Of a DNA stretch of 8,385 bases, positions 1 to 6,803 are shown one piece after another. Positions within the stretch are counted from its first letter, which is position 1; each line of letters starts with the position of its first letter. The notes beneath the pieces were generated by a model that saw only the letters and a list, made by a program, of their open reading frames with translations, made no database searches and was not told the DNA's origin. The position numbers were made by a program, and so were the translations under genes. Origin of the DNA: CAYPHJ01 sp964410485 (GTDB lineage: Bacteria; Desulfobacterota; Binatia; UBA9968); assembly GCA_964410485.1 (NCBI GenBank), contig CAYPHJ010000155.1, positions 1 to 8,385 on the forward strand, written 5' to 3'.

Positions 1-11
1 ACGACAATCAC

Positions 12-20
12 GGAGGAAAG
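12..20 (+). promoter_or_regulatory. Shine-Dalgarno site of the HPF/RaiA-like gene
   Basis: GGAGG at 12-16 lies six bases before the ATG at 23. It is the best ribosome binding site in the first 100 bases and fixes the original start of the HPF/RaiA-like gene, although that ATG is now out of frame with the body of the protein. No comparable site precedes the GTG at 82, the first start codon usable in the body frame. Confidence 0.7.
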
Positions 21-22
21 CG

Positions 23-390
23 ATGCAGATAAAATCAACACCGACCGTAACATCGAAGCTCGTGAAGCGCTGGCCGATCAGGTGAGTCGCGTCGTGGAGA
101 GCGCCCTGAGCCGAATCAGCGAACACATCACCCGAGTGGAGGTCCACCTGAGCGATGAGAACAGCGACAAGAAGGGCGGCAGTGACAACATGCGTTGCGT
201 GATGGAAGCGCGCCTCGAAGGCCGCCAGCCCATCGCGGTCACTCACCAGGCGGCGACCTTGGGCCAGGCCGTCGACGGCGCTGCCGATAAGTTGTCCAGA
301 TTGATCGAGAGCACCCTTGGGCGGCTGCGCGATCAAAGGAATCGCAGGACCGACCCGCCTCCGCCCGGGTCAAAACTCCCGGAGGAGTGA
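23..390 (+). CDS. HPF/RaiA-like ribosome-associated protein, frameshifted after codon 3
   Basis: Probable ribosome hibernation/interface protein (HPF/RaiA, sigma-54 modulation family), which binds the small ribosomal subunit and reduces translation under stress. The body frame is open from the window edge to TGA 388-390 and reads INTDRNIEAREAL, then TRVEVHLSDEN, then RCVMEARLEGRQPIAVTHQA, ending in a Pro-rich tail (TDPPPPGSKLPEE). This matches the single beta-alpha-beta HPF domain and its positively charged helices. The ATG at 23 has an excellent ribosome binding site but opens a different frame that stops after 20 codons. Adding one A to the run at 31-34 joins MQIK to INTDRN and gives 122 residues, the size I expect for this subfamily. 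As read, the only in-frame start is GTG at 82 (102 residues, lacking the first strand). The stop overlaps the ATG of the next gene by 1 nt. It is either a sequencing error, a true lesion, or slippage. Family assignment is fairly sure; function is from the family. Confidence 0.72.
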
Positions 391-1298
391 TGAGCGACAC
401 CACCGCGAGCCTGCGCCGAAAGATCAATAGCGCCGGAGATCTCCAATCCGTCGTCCGCACGATGAAAGCCCTGGCCGCCGCGAGCATCGGACAATACGAA
501 AAATCGGTGCGCGCGTTGGGTGACTACTATCGCACCGTGGAGCTGGGGTTGGGCGTCTGTTTCCGCGGCACCGGTTCAGCGGCATTGATGACGGGAGAGA
601 CCAGACCAACGAATGCGGGTGCGATTGGCGCGGTCGTGTTTGGTTCCGACCAGGGATTGGTGGGCCAGTTTAATGATGTGGTGGCCGATTATGCGGTGAA
701 GACGCTGTCGGCTCTGCCGGGCACACCCCAGATCTGGGCGGTCGGCGAGCGCGTTCATGCGCGCTTGGCGGACGAGGGCCTGCCGCTGGCGGGACTCTTC
801 CCCGTGCCGAATTCCGTCCAGGCCATCGCCCCGCTCATCGCGCAGATACTCGTGGAGAGCGAGGCACGCGAGCGGCAGGATCAAATCACCGAACTTCACC
901 TCTTCTACAACCGCCCCGCGTCCGCGGCGGTTTATGCTCCCGTCAGTCAGAGACTCCTGCCGCTGGACGAAACCTGGCGCCGCGCGCTGGCCGAACTCCC
1001 CTGGCCGACGAAGAACTTGCCCGAGGTCATGGGTGGCGGCACCGCGACCTTGCGGGCGCTCATCCGCGAATATCTTTTCGTCTCGCTCTTCCGGGCGTGC
1101 GCCGAATCCCTCGCGAGCGAGAATGCGAGCCGCCTGGCGGCGATGCAGCGCGCCGACAAAAACATCGACGAATTGTTAGAGAATCTCCAGGGCACGTTCC
1201 ATCGTTTGCGTCAGAGTGGCATCGACGAGGAACTTTTCGACGTGATCTCCGGCTTCGAGGCCCTGTCGAAAGGAAGAGCGCGTGGGAACGCGGAGTGA
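390..1298 (+). CDS. atpG: F1 ATP synthase gamma subunit, alternate (N-type) ATPase
   Basis: Gamma is the central rotary shaft of the F1 sector, turning inside the alpha3beta3 ring on the cytoplasmic face of the membrane. The 302-residue product (canonical size about 285-300) has the two coiled-coil ends of the family: an N-terminal helix with SLRRKINSAGDLQSVVRTMK followed by ALAAASIGQYEKS (residues 7-39), and a C-terminal helix from about residue 244 with SRLAAMQRADKNIDELLENL and later RQSGIDEELFDVISG. The middle carries FGSDQGLVGQFN (84-95), the counterpart of the canonical SDRGLCGGLN. The start could be ATG 390 or GTG 387. I prefer ATG 390, which overlaps the preceding TGA by 1 nt and has GGAGG at 381-385. 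Divergence from housekeeping gamma, and lack of an ATPase beta gene immediately downstream, fit the alternate (N-type) operons in which gamma is last. That subtype is inferred, since the rest of the operon lies outside the window. Confidence 0.9.
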   Translation: MSDTTASLRRKINSAGDLQSVVRTMKALAAASIGQYEKSVRALGDYYRTVELGLGVCFRGTGSAALMTGETRPTNAGAIGAVVFGSDQGLVGQFNDVVADYAVKTLSALPGTPQIWAVGERVHARLADEGLPLAGLFPVPNSVQAIAPLIAQILVESEARERQDQITELHLFYNRPASAAVYAPVSQRLLPLDETWRRALAELPWPTKNLPEVMGGGTATLRALIREYLFVSLFRACAESLASENASRLAAMQRADKNIDELLENLQGTFHRLRQSGIDEELFDVISGFEALSKGRARGNAE

Positions 1299-1377
1299 GT
1301 GCGCCGCGTCAAATCATAAAGACTGAATTGAGTGAAAAAGCAGAATCGTAAGTCCGCGGTACGGGGCTTATGGAGGC
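1299..1377. other. Convergent intergenic gap
   Basis: These 79 bases separate the 3' ends of the gamma subunit gene and the acyl carrier protein gene. No strong intrinsic terminator is visible: the best hairpin is GGAGG-CTTAC-CCTCC, straddling the ACP stop, with only 5 bp of stem and no following T run on the plus strand. No small gene was recognised. The change from GC-rich to AT-richer sequence begins here. Confidence 0.5.
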
Positions 1378-1626
1378 TTACCCTCCCTTGGTTTTTTCCT
1401 GAACATAGCTAATGACATCTTGCACCGTTGCAAAGTGCAAATCGCCTTCGGGGATTTCAATATCGAAGTCCTCTTCGAGCTTAAAAACGAGATCCAGAAT
1501 ATCCAGCGAGTCCAACATCAAGTCTTCAATGAGTCTGGAGGTCTTTTGGATCTGACTTGGTTGTTTTTTCAAGACCTTTGCCAGACCCATGATAATCCGC
1601 TCTTCAACCAAAGCCGTCGATACCAT
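1378..1626 (-). CDS. Acyl carrier protein
   Basis: Small acidic carrier that holds acyl intermediates as a thioester on a 4'-phosphopantetheine arm in the cytoplasm. From ATG 1626 it is 82 residues, the normal ACP size. It shows the attachment motif LDSLD with the modified serine at residue 40, followed by ILDLVFKLEEDFDIEIPEGD, the typical acidic helix II and loop that docks partner enzymes, and ends with TVQDVISYVQEK. An in-frame TTG at 1644 would add six residues (MSKGRR); I prefer the ATG, which has AAGGGG 7 to 12 bases upstream. It begins 14 nt after the stop of the ketoacyl synthase and is almost certainly cotranscribed and functionally paired with it. Being next to a single KS rather than fabD/fabG, it looks like a specialised ACP and not the housekeeping AcpP. 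The sample 1441-1500 has 26 G+C of 60, well below the gamma gene. Confidence 0.92.
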   Translation of the reverse strand: MVSTALVEERIIMGLAKVLKKQPSQIQKTSRLIEDLMLDSLDILDLVFKLEEDFDIEIPEGDLHFATVQDVISYVQEKTKGG

Positions 1627-1640
1627 CCGTCGCCCCTTGC

Positions 1641-2885
1641 TCAAGCAAAAGCCGTCATCACGAGACAGCAGTTATTGCCGCCGAATCCGAAAGAATTGGA
1701 CACCGCCACCTTTACGCCCCTCTCTCTCGCTTGATACGGAGTGTAGTCCAAATCACATTCGGGATCGGATTCTTCATAGTTGATGGTGGGATGAATGACG
1801 CCTCGTTGAAGGGTCAGGGCGCAGACAATCCCCTCGATTGCCCCGGCGGCGCCGATGGTATGTCCTATCATCGATTTGGTCGAGTCCAACGAAATCCGGT
1901 AGGCATATTCACCAAAAATCTTCTTTATGGCCCTGGTTTCAACCAGATCGTTCAGCACGGTAGAGGTCCCGTGGGTGTTGATATAATCAACCTCGGCGGG
2001 CGATACCCCAGCATCTTGGAGCGCCAGATCCATCACGTGAGCGGCCTCGCTCCCCGTACCCTCAGGGTGGACAATATGGGTTGCTTCAGAGGTTGCTCCG
2101 TACCCGACAACTTCCGCGTAGGGGGTGACGCCCCTCTCCTTCGCGCTTTCTAATGTCTCCAAGACGATCATCCCGGCCCCCTCTCCCATAACGAAGCCGT
2201 CCCGCCTTTTGTCGAAAGGCCGACTCGCTCGATCCGGCGCCTCGTTCCGAGTGGAGAGCGCCCGGAGGGAACAAAAAGCAGCAAACACCCCGGGTAAGAT
2301 GCACGCCTCCGTTCCTCCTGCGACGACAGAGTCGGCCTTCCCCATCCGAATAAGGTCGCATCCATAGCCGATGGCATGGGACCCGGACGAACACGCGGTT
2401 GAAACAGTCATATTAGGACCTTTCAACCCAAAGGAAATTGCAATCTCTGCTGCAGCGGCATTTGACATGATTAAGGGAACCGACCAAGGATGAACTCGCC
2501 GCGGGTTGTTGGTTTCGAACAACCGTCGTAGCTGCGCTTCATAAATGTCCCACCCGCCTAACCCGATCCCTATAGCAACCCCAACTCGACATCTATTCTC
2601 CTTAGAGAAATCGAGGTGAGCATCGTCAATCGCCATTTTTGCCGCGGCCACTGCGAACTGGGAGTTTCTTGACAGTTTAGGGACCTCCGCAGGCGGGATG
2701 TAATCTTCCGGCCTAAAATCTGAGATCTCCCCAGCGAATTGACACGAATAAGAAGAAGCGTCAAAACCCTGGATACGCCGGATACCCGATTTCCCCTCAA
2801 GCAGAGCCGACCAAAAGGCTTCTTTCCCTAACCCGATGGAAGAAACAACTCCTAGGCCGGTGATCACAACCCTACGACTTGTCAT
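1641..2885 (-). CDS. Beta-ketoacyl-ACP synthase, FabF (KAS II)-like
   Basis: Condensing enzyme that joins an acyl group on its cysteine to malonyl-ACP by decarboxylative Claisen condensation. The 414-residue protein is full length for FabF and has the family landmarks: RRVVITGLGVVSSIG at the N-terminus, the nucleophile in VSTACSSGSHAIGYG (Cys165), the first histidine in NTHGTSTVLND (His305), KSMIGHTIGAAGAIEG (Lys337, His342), and a C-terminal SNSFGFGGNN. The last motif differs from the usual FGFGGTN by Asn for Thr. ATG 2885 is chosen over a TTG one codon upstream because GAGGAAGG (plus coordinates 2892-2899) sits six bases before it. The ACP gene follows at 14 nt. No ketoreductase or dehydratase is in the window, so it either relies on housekeeping fatty-acid enzymes or belongs to a locus whose other parts are elsewhere. 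It could serve fatty acid, polyene or other acyl-product synthesis; the sequence does not decide. GC is low (27 of 60 in 2401-2460). Confidence 0.95.
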   Translation of the reverse strand: MTSRRVVITGLGVVSSIGLGKEAFWSALLEGKSGIRRIQGFDASSYSCQFAGEISDFRPEDYIPPAEVPKLSRNSQFAVAAAKMAIDDAHLDFSKENRCRVGVAIGIGLGGWDIYEAQLRRLFETNNPRRVHPWSVPLIMSNAAAAEIAISFGLKGPNMTVSTACSSGSHAIGYGCDLIRMGKADSVVAGGTEACILPGVFAAFCSLRALSTRNEAPDRASRPFDKRRDGFVMGEGAGMIVLETLESAKERGVTPYAEVVGYGATSEATHIVHPEGTGSEAAHVMDLALQDAGVSPAEVDYINTHGTSTVLNDLVETRAIKKIFGEYAYRISLDSTKSMIGHTIGAAGAIEGIVCALTLQRGVIHPTINYEESDPECDLDYTPYQARERGVKVAVSNSFGFGGNNCCLVMTAFA

Positions 2886-3119
2886 CAAAGACCTTCCTCG
2901 GATCTCGATGCTGGCAATTTAAATTTTTCCCTTGGGCTGAGATGGAATTGGACAAATTTGATTACTTCTCGCGCGGCCGCGTCCCTTTGTCGATGCAATG
3001 ACACGGTAGCAGTCCGCTGGCAGAATCTATTTCTTATCAGAAAACTAATCCGAAACAAATGGCTGTTACCCTTTCGCTTCGCTTGTTTTTCTCATCCCTG
3101 CACAATAGCATCAACGATT
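2886..3119. promoter_or_regulatory. Divergent intergenic region, presumed promoters for KS/ACP and transporter units
   Basis: This 234-base stretch lies between two divergently transcribed genes and must carry, or receive, the start signals for both. It contains the KS ribosome binding site (2892-2899), an AT-rich palindrome AATTTAAATT at 2916-2925 that could be part of a minus-strand -10 region or an operator, and AT-rich sequence around 3025-3060. I cannot identify a -35/-10 pair with proper spacing on either strand with confidence. No ribosome binding site of note precedes the ATG at 3120. The open frame running in from 2958 (TTG) shows no protein-like features before residue 55. Confidence 0.4.
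2892..2899 (-). promoter_or_regulatory. Shine-Dalgarno site of the ketoacyl synthase gene
   Basis: On the minus strand GAGGAAGG stands six bases before ATG 2885, deciding that start over the TTG at 2888. Confidence 0.65.
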
Positions 3120-3884
3120 ATGCGGTGGCAAAAAAGAGGTGTGGCACTATGCGTCGGGCTGGCACTGCTGAGCTTGGGTCAAATGGCCCATGCGGCGGAC
3201 GATCAACGAGCGCGAGAGATCGTGGACCGGGTGGCTCGACTTTCCAGCAGCAAATCCAGCATTGCGACGGTGGAAATGCAGATCACCACTGAAAACTGGC
3301 AGCGTAATATCTCGGTTCAGATCTGGTCGCTCGGAGAGGATAAGATCCGGGTCCGCATTAGCAGCCCGCGGGAAGATGCGGGCACGGGCGTCCTGAAAGT
3401 CGGCAGCGACATCTGGTACTATCTGCCGCAAGCGGATCGCACGGTCAAGATGCCTCCTGCGATGACGATGACCTCGTGGATGGGAAGTCACTTCACACTC
3501 GACGATCTGGTGAAAGCGAGTCACCTCGCTCGCGACTATTTTACCGCCCTTTCTTTTGAGGGAGAGCGCAACGGCGTCGAGGTGTATGAAATCACGCTTA
3601 CTCCCCGGCCGGAAGCGGTGGTGGTGTGGGGAAAAATTTTGCTGGAGGTTCGCCGGGCCGATCACATGCCGAGGTGGCAGCGTTATTATGACGAGGACGG
3701 AAAGCTGGTTCGGGAGCTGACCTTTTCCGAGTACAAAACGCTGGGCGGGAGGCTCATTCCTGCGCGCCTGGTCATGCGACCCCTGGGCAAGGTTGGGGAG
3801 CAGACTACAATCGTATACAAGAACATCCTCTTCGACGTACCCATCAGCGAGGAGATGTTTTCCCTGAAAAACCTGAAGCGATGA
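3120..3884 (+). CDS. LolA-like outer membrane lipoprotein-sorting protein
   Basis: Periplasmic carrier of the LolA/LolB-fold superfamily, of the type usually annotated 'outer membrane lipoprotein-sorting protein' and encoded beside MacB/LolCDE-like transporters; it would receive a lipid-bearing cargo and ferry it across the periplasm. The 254-residue protein starts with a clear Sec signal peptide: RWQKR, a hydrophobic stretch VALCVGLALLSLG, and cleavage after AHA (residue 25). The mature part has REIVDRVARLSSSKSSIATVEM, then the family signature WYYLPQADRTVKMPPAM and SWMGSHFTLDDLVK, and ends with IVYKNILFDVPISEEMFSLKNL. Sec targeting makes ATG 3120 the start, although the frame is open back to 2958 and no good ribosome binding site precedes it. 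There is no lipobox cysteine at the cleavage site, so it should be soluble. Its stop overlaps the next start as ATGA. The actual cargo is unknown. Confidence 0.87.
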   Translation: MRWQKRGVALCVGLALLSLGQMAHAADDQRAREIVDRVARLSSSKSSIATVEMQITTENWQRNISVQIWSLGEDKIRVRISSPREDAGTGVLKVGSDIWYYLPQADRTVKMPPAMTMTSWMGSHFTLDDLVKASHLARDYFTALSFEGERNGVEVYEITLTPRPEAVVVWGKILLEVRRADHMPRWQRYYDEDGKLVRELTFSEYKTLGGRLIPARLVMRPLGKVGEQTTIVYKNILFDVPISEEMFSLKNLKR

Positions 3885-5137
3885 GCGGACGGATTTTCGG
3901 GCTCGCCTGGCGCAATCTCTGGCGCAACCCCCGCCGTACGATTATCGCCATGGCTGCCATCGGCTTCGGCTACGCCATGTTGCTGTTCGTTGCGTGCCTC
4001 ATGGCGGGACTGAGGCAGCAGATGATCGAAACCGGCACGTCCCTCGTTCTATCCGATATTCAGGTTCACGCTTCGAGCTACTACCCCAACCGTTCCATTC
4101 ACCAGACTCTGGGGGGGCGACAAGGAACAAATGTCGGTGCATTGCTTGCCGCCATCGCCGCTGACCCCCGGGTTTATGCTGCTTCCCCCCGGGTGTACGG
4201 CTATGGCCTGGTAAGCGCTACCCATCAATCTGCCGGGGCGGAAATTCTCGGCGTCGTACCCGATCAGGAACAAAAGGTTACGGTCCTGCAAACTCGAATG
4301 GTAAAAGGGAGCTATCTGACCGAAGGGATGCCAAAGGGCATCGTGATGGGAAATAAGTTCGCCACCACGATCGGCGTCGAGGTCGGGTCGGAAATTATCC
4401 TGTTAACGCAGGCTGCCGATGGGTCGATGGGGAATGATCTGTACAAGGTTGTGGGGCTCTTTCACACCGGGCTTGACGCTATAGACCGGGGTCTGGTGCT
4501 CATGTCTCTTGGTTCTTTGCAGGAGCTTTTGCGATTGCCGCCCGTAAGGATCCATGAAGTCGGCATTAAGCTCCATGCCATAACCGAGGCAACGGCGACG
4601 GCGGCGGCGCTTGGGGGCCAACTGAGTAAAACCCTACCGGTTCGGGTGAGGGCCTGGCCTGAGCTGGTGCCGGAACTAGCCGATTACGTGCAGTTTAATC
4701 GCGGTGTCACTTTTATTCTTTTTTTCATCTTTTTCCTGTTAGCGGTCATTGGCATCGTAAACACGATGCTCATGGCGGTCATCGAGCGCACGCGCGAGCT
4801 GGGCATGTTGATGGCCGTGGGGATGCGCCCGGTTCAGGTGGTTGGTCTGATACTGGCAGAGGCGGCAGGCCTGACGGCAGCCAGTCTGGTTTTAGGGGGA
4901 GCGATCGGGGCTCCGCTCCTCTGGTATTTGCAGGTTTACGGTCTCAACTTGGGCGGCGCTGGCGGCGAGGTTTCTCTGGCTGGAGTCATGGTGGGGCACC
5001 GCTGGTACGGCCAGCAAGATTTTTCTGCATATAGTCAGGCCGCGATGGGACTGGCGGTCACCGCTCTGGTATCCGCCCTCTACCCAGCGTTACGGGCTGC
5101 TCGCTTTCGGCCGACGGAAGCGCTCCGAAAGATCTAG
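3881..5137 (+). CDS. ABC transporter permease, FtsX/LolC-E (MacB-type) family, first copy
   Basis: Inner-membrane subunit of a type VII (mechanotransmission) ABC transporter, the class that includes LolCDE and MacB and works on periplasmic substrates. The 418 residues show the expected four-helix layout: a cytoplasmic amphipathic start WRNLWRNPRR (10-19), TM1 about 20-43, a large periplasmic domain of some 230 residues, TM2 about 277-300, a cytoplasmic loop with ERTRELGMLMAVGMRP (302-317) that contacts the ATPase, TM3 about 320-350, TM4 about 385-405, and a basic tail with YPALRAARFRPTEALRKI. The last motif is typical of FtsX-domain permeases. ATG 3881 overlaps the carrier gene stop by 4 nt, and the next permease follows after 2 nt, so all three are one translationally tight operon. 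Expected to heterodimerise with the second permease, as LolC does with LolE. Substrate unknown; lipoproteins are the family's best-known cargo. Confidence 0.93.
   Translation: MSGRIFGLAWRNLWRNPRRTIIAMAAIGFGYAMLLFVACLMAGLRQQMIETGTSLVLSDIQVHASSYYPNRSIHQTLGGRQGTNVGALLAAIAADPRVYAASPRVYGYGLVSATHQSAGAEILGVVPDQEQKVTVLQTRMVKGSYLTEGMPKGIVMGNKFATTIGVEVGSEIILLTQAADGSMGNDLYKVVGLFHTGLDAIDRGLVLMSLGSLQELLRLPPVRIHEVGIKLHAITEATATAAALGGQLSKTLPVRVRAWPELVPELADYVQFNRGVTFILFFIFFLLAVIGIVNTMLMAVIERTRELGMLMAVGMRPVQVVGLILAEAAGLTAASLVLGGAIGAPLLWYLQVYGLNLGGAGGEVSLAGVMVGHRWYGQQDFSAYSQAAMGLAVTALVSALYPALRAARFRPTEALRKI
3907..3927 (+). repeat. 21-bp direct repeat, copy 1 (in first permease)
   Basis: A 21-base segment beginning ctggcgcaatct is identical to the one at 5172-5192. 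It encodes the WRNLWRN region near the N-terminus of each permease and itself contains two ctggcgcaa units 12 bases apart. It probably reflects duplication of the permease gene and selection on the motif. Confidence 0.8.
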
Positions 5138-5139
5138 CG

Positions 5140-6429
5140 ATGACGGGCGTTCTCCTGCTGGCGAAAATCGGCTGGCGCAATCTCTGGCGCAATCCCCGAG
5201 GTACCTTGCTGACTGCGCTGGCCTTGGCCTTGGGTCTTACCTTGCTGCTGATCTCTTTGGGTCTGCTCGACGGCAGCCACGAGCAAATGATTCGTGAGGG
5301 GGTGCGACTCGGCAGCGGCCATGTAGTCGTCCAGGCCGAGGGGTATCAAGACACCGGCTCCCAGGAGCTGTTGCTGCCGGCCCGGATCGTCTCCACGACC
5401 GAGGAGTTTTTGCATACCGAGGCCATGAAACATGTTCTGCGCGGCGTGAGTCGCCGGCTTCTGGCCTCTGGACTGCTGAGTTCCGCGGCCAACGCTGATG
5501 GCGTGAGCATTATGGGAGTCAGCCCCCAAGAGGAGCGGGCGGTATCTCTGATACCCCACCGGATTGTCGAGGGGACATATCTCAATGACGACAAACAGTC
5601 TGACGTGGTCATTGGCACTGAGTTGGCCCGCAAGCTCGAGGTGAAGATCGGGGCCAAATTAGTGCTCATGACTCAAGCTGTTGAACAGCCTGGCACCGAA
5701 TCTACGGACGCAGTTGGAGGAGGAATGCAGAGCACTCTTCTGCGGGTGAGCGGGATCTTTCGTTCGGGAATCCAGGCGATCGATGCCCACGTCATCCATT
5801 TGCCGCTTGCCGCGGCGCAAAAACTGCTCGGGGTGCCCGGCCGGGTGACTCAGGTCGCTGTCCTCCTTGAACGGGAGGGTGACGCGCTGATGGTGGCAAC
5901 GGGCTTGCGAAAGCAGTTGGCGGGAGTTCCGGTTGAAGTTCTCCCCTGGCGGGAATCCATGCCGACACTGGTTCAGATCTTTTGGCTGAACGCGGTGTTT
6001 AACTATGTCATGAACGGTGTGGTGCTAGCGATGGTGGGGTTAGGGATACTCAATACGATTCTCATGCGAGTCCTGGAGCGCCGCTACGAATTTGGTCTCT
6101 GTACGGCTCTGGGCCTTCGCCCTCTGCAGCTTGCAGTCATGATCGTTGGCGAATCTCTGGCTCTCACGGCGATCAGCCTCGCCCTGGGTTTGGCGCTGGG
6201 CTTGAGTGTCCACTATTTTTTTGCTACCCACGGGTTGGATATGCGCTGGTTTTTCGAAAGCAACCTTCCCGCGGCGCTGGTATTTGACCCGATCATCTAC
6301 TCGCGCTTGAGCCCGTGGCGAATCGCCTCGTCCGTAAGCATCGTATTTCTGACAGCGACAGTCATATCCTTTTATCCGGCGCTCAAGGCAGCGCGAACCG
6401 AGCTGCCTTGTGCATTGAAGGTGTTTTAG
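5140..6429 (+). CDS. ABC transporter permease, FtsX/LolC-E (MacB-type) family, second copy
   Basis: Second, paralogous permease of the same transporter. The 429 residues repeat the layout of the upstream copy: WRNLWRNPR (12-20), TM1 about 22-44, a periplasmic domain with GVSIMGVSPQEERAVSL (121-137) and VVIGTELARKLEVKIG (156-171), TM2 about 288-310, a cytoplasmic loop LERRYEFGLCTALGLRP (312-328), TM3 about 330-358, TM4 about 396-414, and the ending SFYPALKAARTELPCALKVF. ATG 5140 lies two bases after the first permease's stop, so ribosomes probably pass straight on. It carries the same 21-bp segment as the first copy. The two proteins are clearly homologous but not near-identical, which suggests an old duplication and a heterodimer of the LolC/LolE kind. 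The operon's compact spacing ends here: the next gene is 485 bases away. Confidence 0.93.
   Translation: MTGVLLLAKIGWRNLWRNPRGTLLTALALALGLTLLLISLGLLDGSHEQMIREGVRLGSGHVVVQAEGYQDTGSQELLLPARIVSTTEEFLHTEAMKHVLRGVSRRLLASGLLSSAANADGVSIMGVSPQEERAVSLIPHRIVEGTYLNDDKQSDVVIGTELARKLEVKIGAKLVLMTQAVEQPGTESTDAVGGGMQSTLLRVSGIFRSGIQAIDAHVIHLPLAAAQKLLGVPGRVTQVAVLLEREGDALMVATGLRKQLAGVPVEVLPWRESMPTLVQIFWLNAVFNYVMNGVVLAMVGLGILNTILMRVLERRYEFGLCTALGLRPLQLAVMIVGESLALTAISLALGLALGLSVHYFFATHGLDMRWFFESNLPAALVFDPIIYSRLSPWRIASSVSIVFLTATVISFYPALKAARTELPCALKVF
5172..5192 (+). repeat. 21-bp direct repeat, copy 2 (in second permease)
   Basis: Identical to 3907-3927, at the equivalent place in the paralogous permease gene; the flanking codons differ (GLA before it in copy 1, KIG in copy 2). 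Confidence 0.8.
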
Positions 6430-6493
6430 AAAAGCCAGCTATCAGTTGGTTTTGGATAGGGATAGCGCGGCAGGGCCGCAGCCAAACAGCGGA

Positions 6494-6803
6494 TTTCACC
6501 ACGAAGGACAGAGCGCGGCAGAGCCACAACCGTGAAGGGAAAAGCAGGATTCACCACGAAGTGATTCATGATCTTACCGCACGCCCACAGAGGATGAAAA
6601 TGAGCAGCCCTCACCCTAACCGTCTCCCACAGGGCGAGGGAATTTTAGAAGAACGGATGATCCCCGTTTGCGCAGACTCTCGGAAGCCCTCTCCCACTAA
6701 GAGGGTGCGGGTGAGGGTAATTTTCAAAGGCGGCAGTAAGGTCACGAAGGTCGGAATAGTATTCATTTATAAACTTCGTGGTCTTCGCGACCTTCGTGGT
6801 GAG
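6494..6803. repeat. MITE/REP-like composite bounded by inverted 13-mers
   Basis: The left end ttcaccacgaagg (6494-6506) and the right end ccttcgtggtgag (6791-6803) are reverse complements in 12 of 13 positions. The right end is a small tandem array of cttcgtggt, cttcgcga and ccttcgtggt (6774-6800). Nested inside are the ccctcaccc/gggtgaggg arms. No clear target-site duplication was found, so treating it as one mobile unit is only a hypothesis. Confidence 0.45.
6608..6717. repeat. Inner inverted repeat, ccctcaccc arms
   Basis: The left arm begins ccctcaccctaac at 6608 and continues cgtctccc; the right arm ends gtgcgggtgaggg at 6717. A ccctctccc at 6688-6696 also echoes the left arm. The arms can fold into a long hairpin across about 90 bases; each half also has local pairing potential (for example ccctctccc with gagggt at 6701-6706). 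Confidence 0.6.

Noticed and set aside
1366..1390. Terminator hairpin between gamma and ACP genes
   Set aside because: Only 5 bp of stem and no T run; too weak to call.
1627..1644. TTG start of the ACP overlapping the KS stop
   Set aside because: It adds six non-conserved residues; ATG 1626 gives the normal ACP length and has a purine-rich stretch upstream.
2086..2394. Minus-strand and plus-strand ORFs inside the ketoacyl synthase gene
   Set aside because: They are shadow frames of a gene with full catalytic motifs and contain no recognisable domain.
2958..3119. TTG start giving a 308-residue LolA-like protein
   Set aside because: It would bury the clear signal peptide that begins at ATG 3120 and adds sequence without family features.
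3147..3665. 172-codon minus-strand ORF opposite the LolA-like gene
   Set aside because: It is antisense to a well-supported gene, and its His/Arg-rich product shows no domain.
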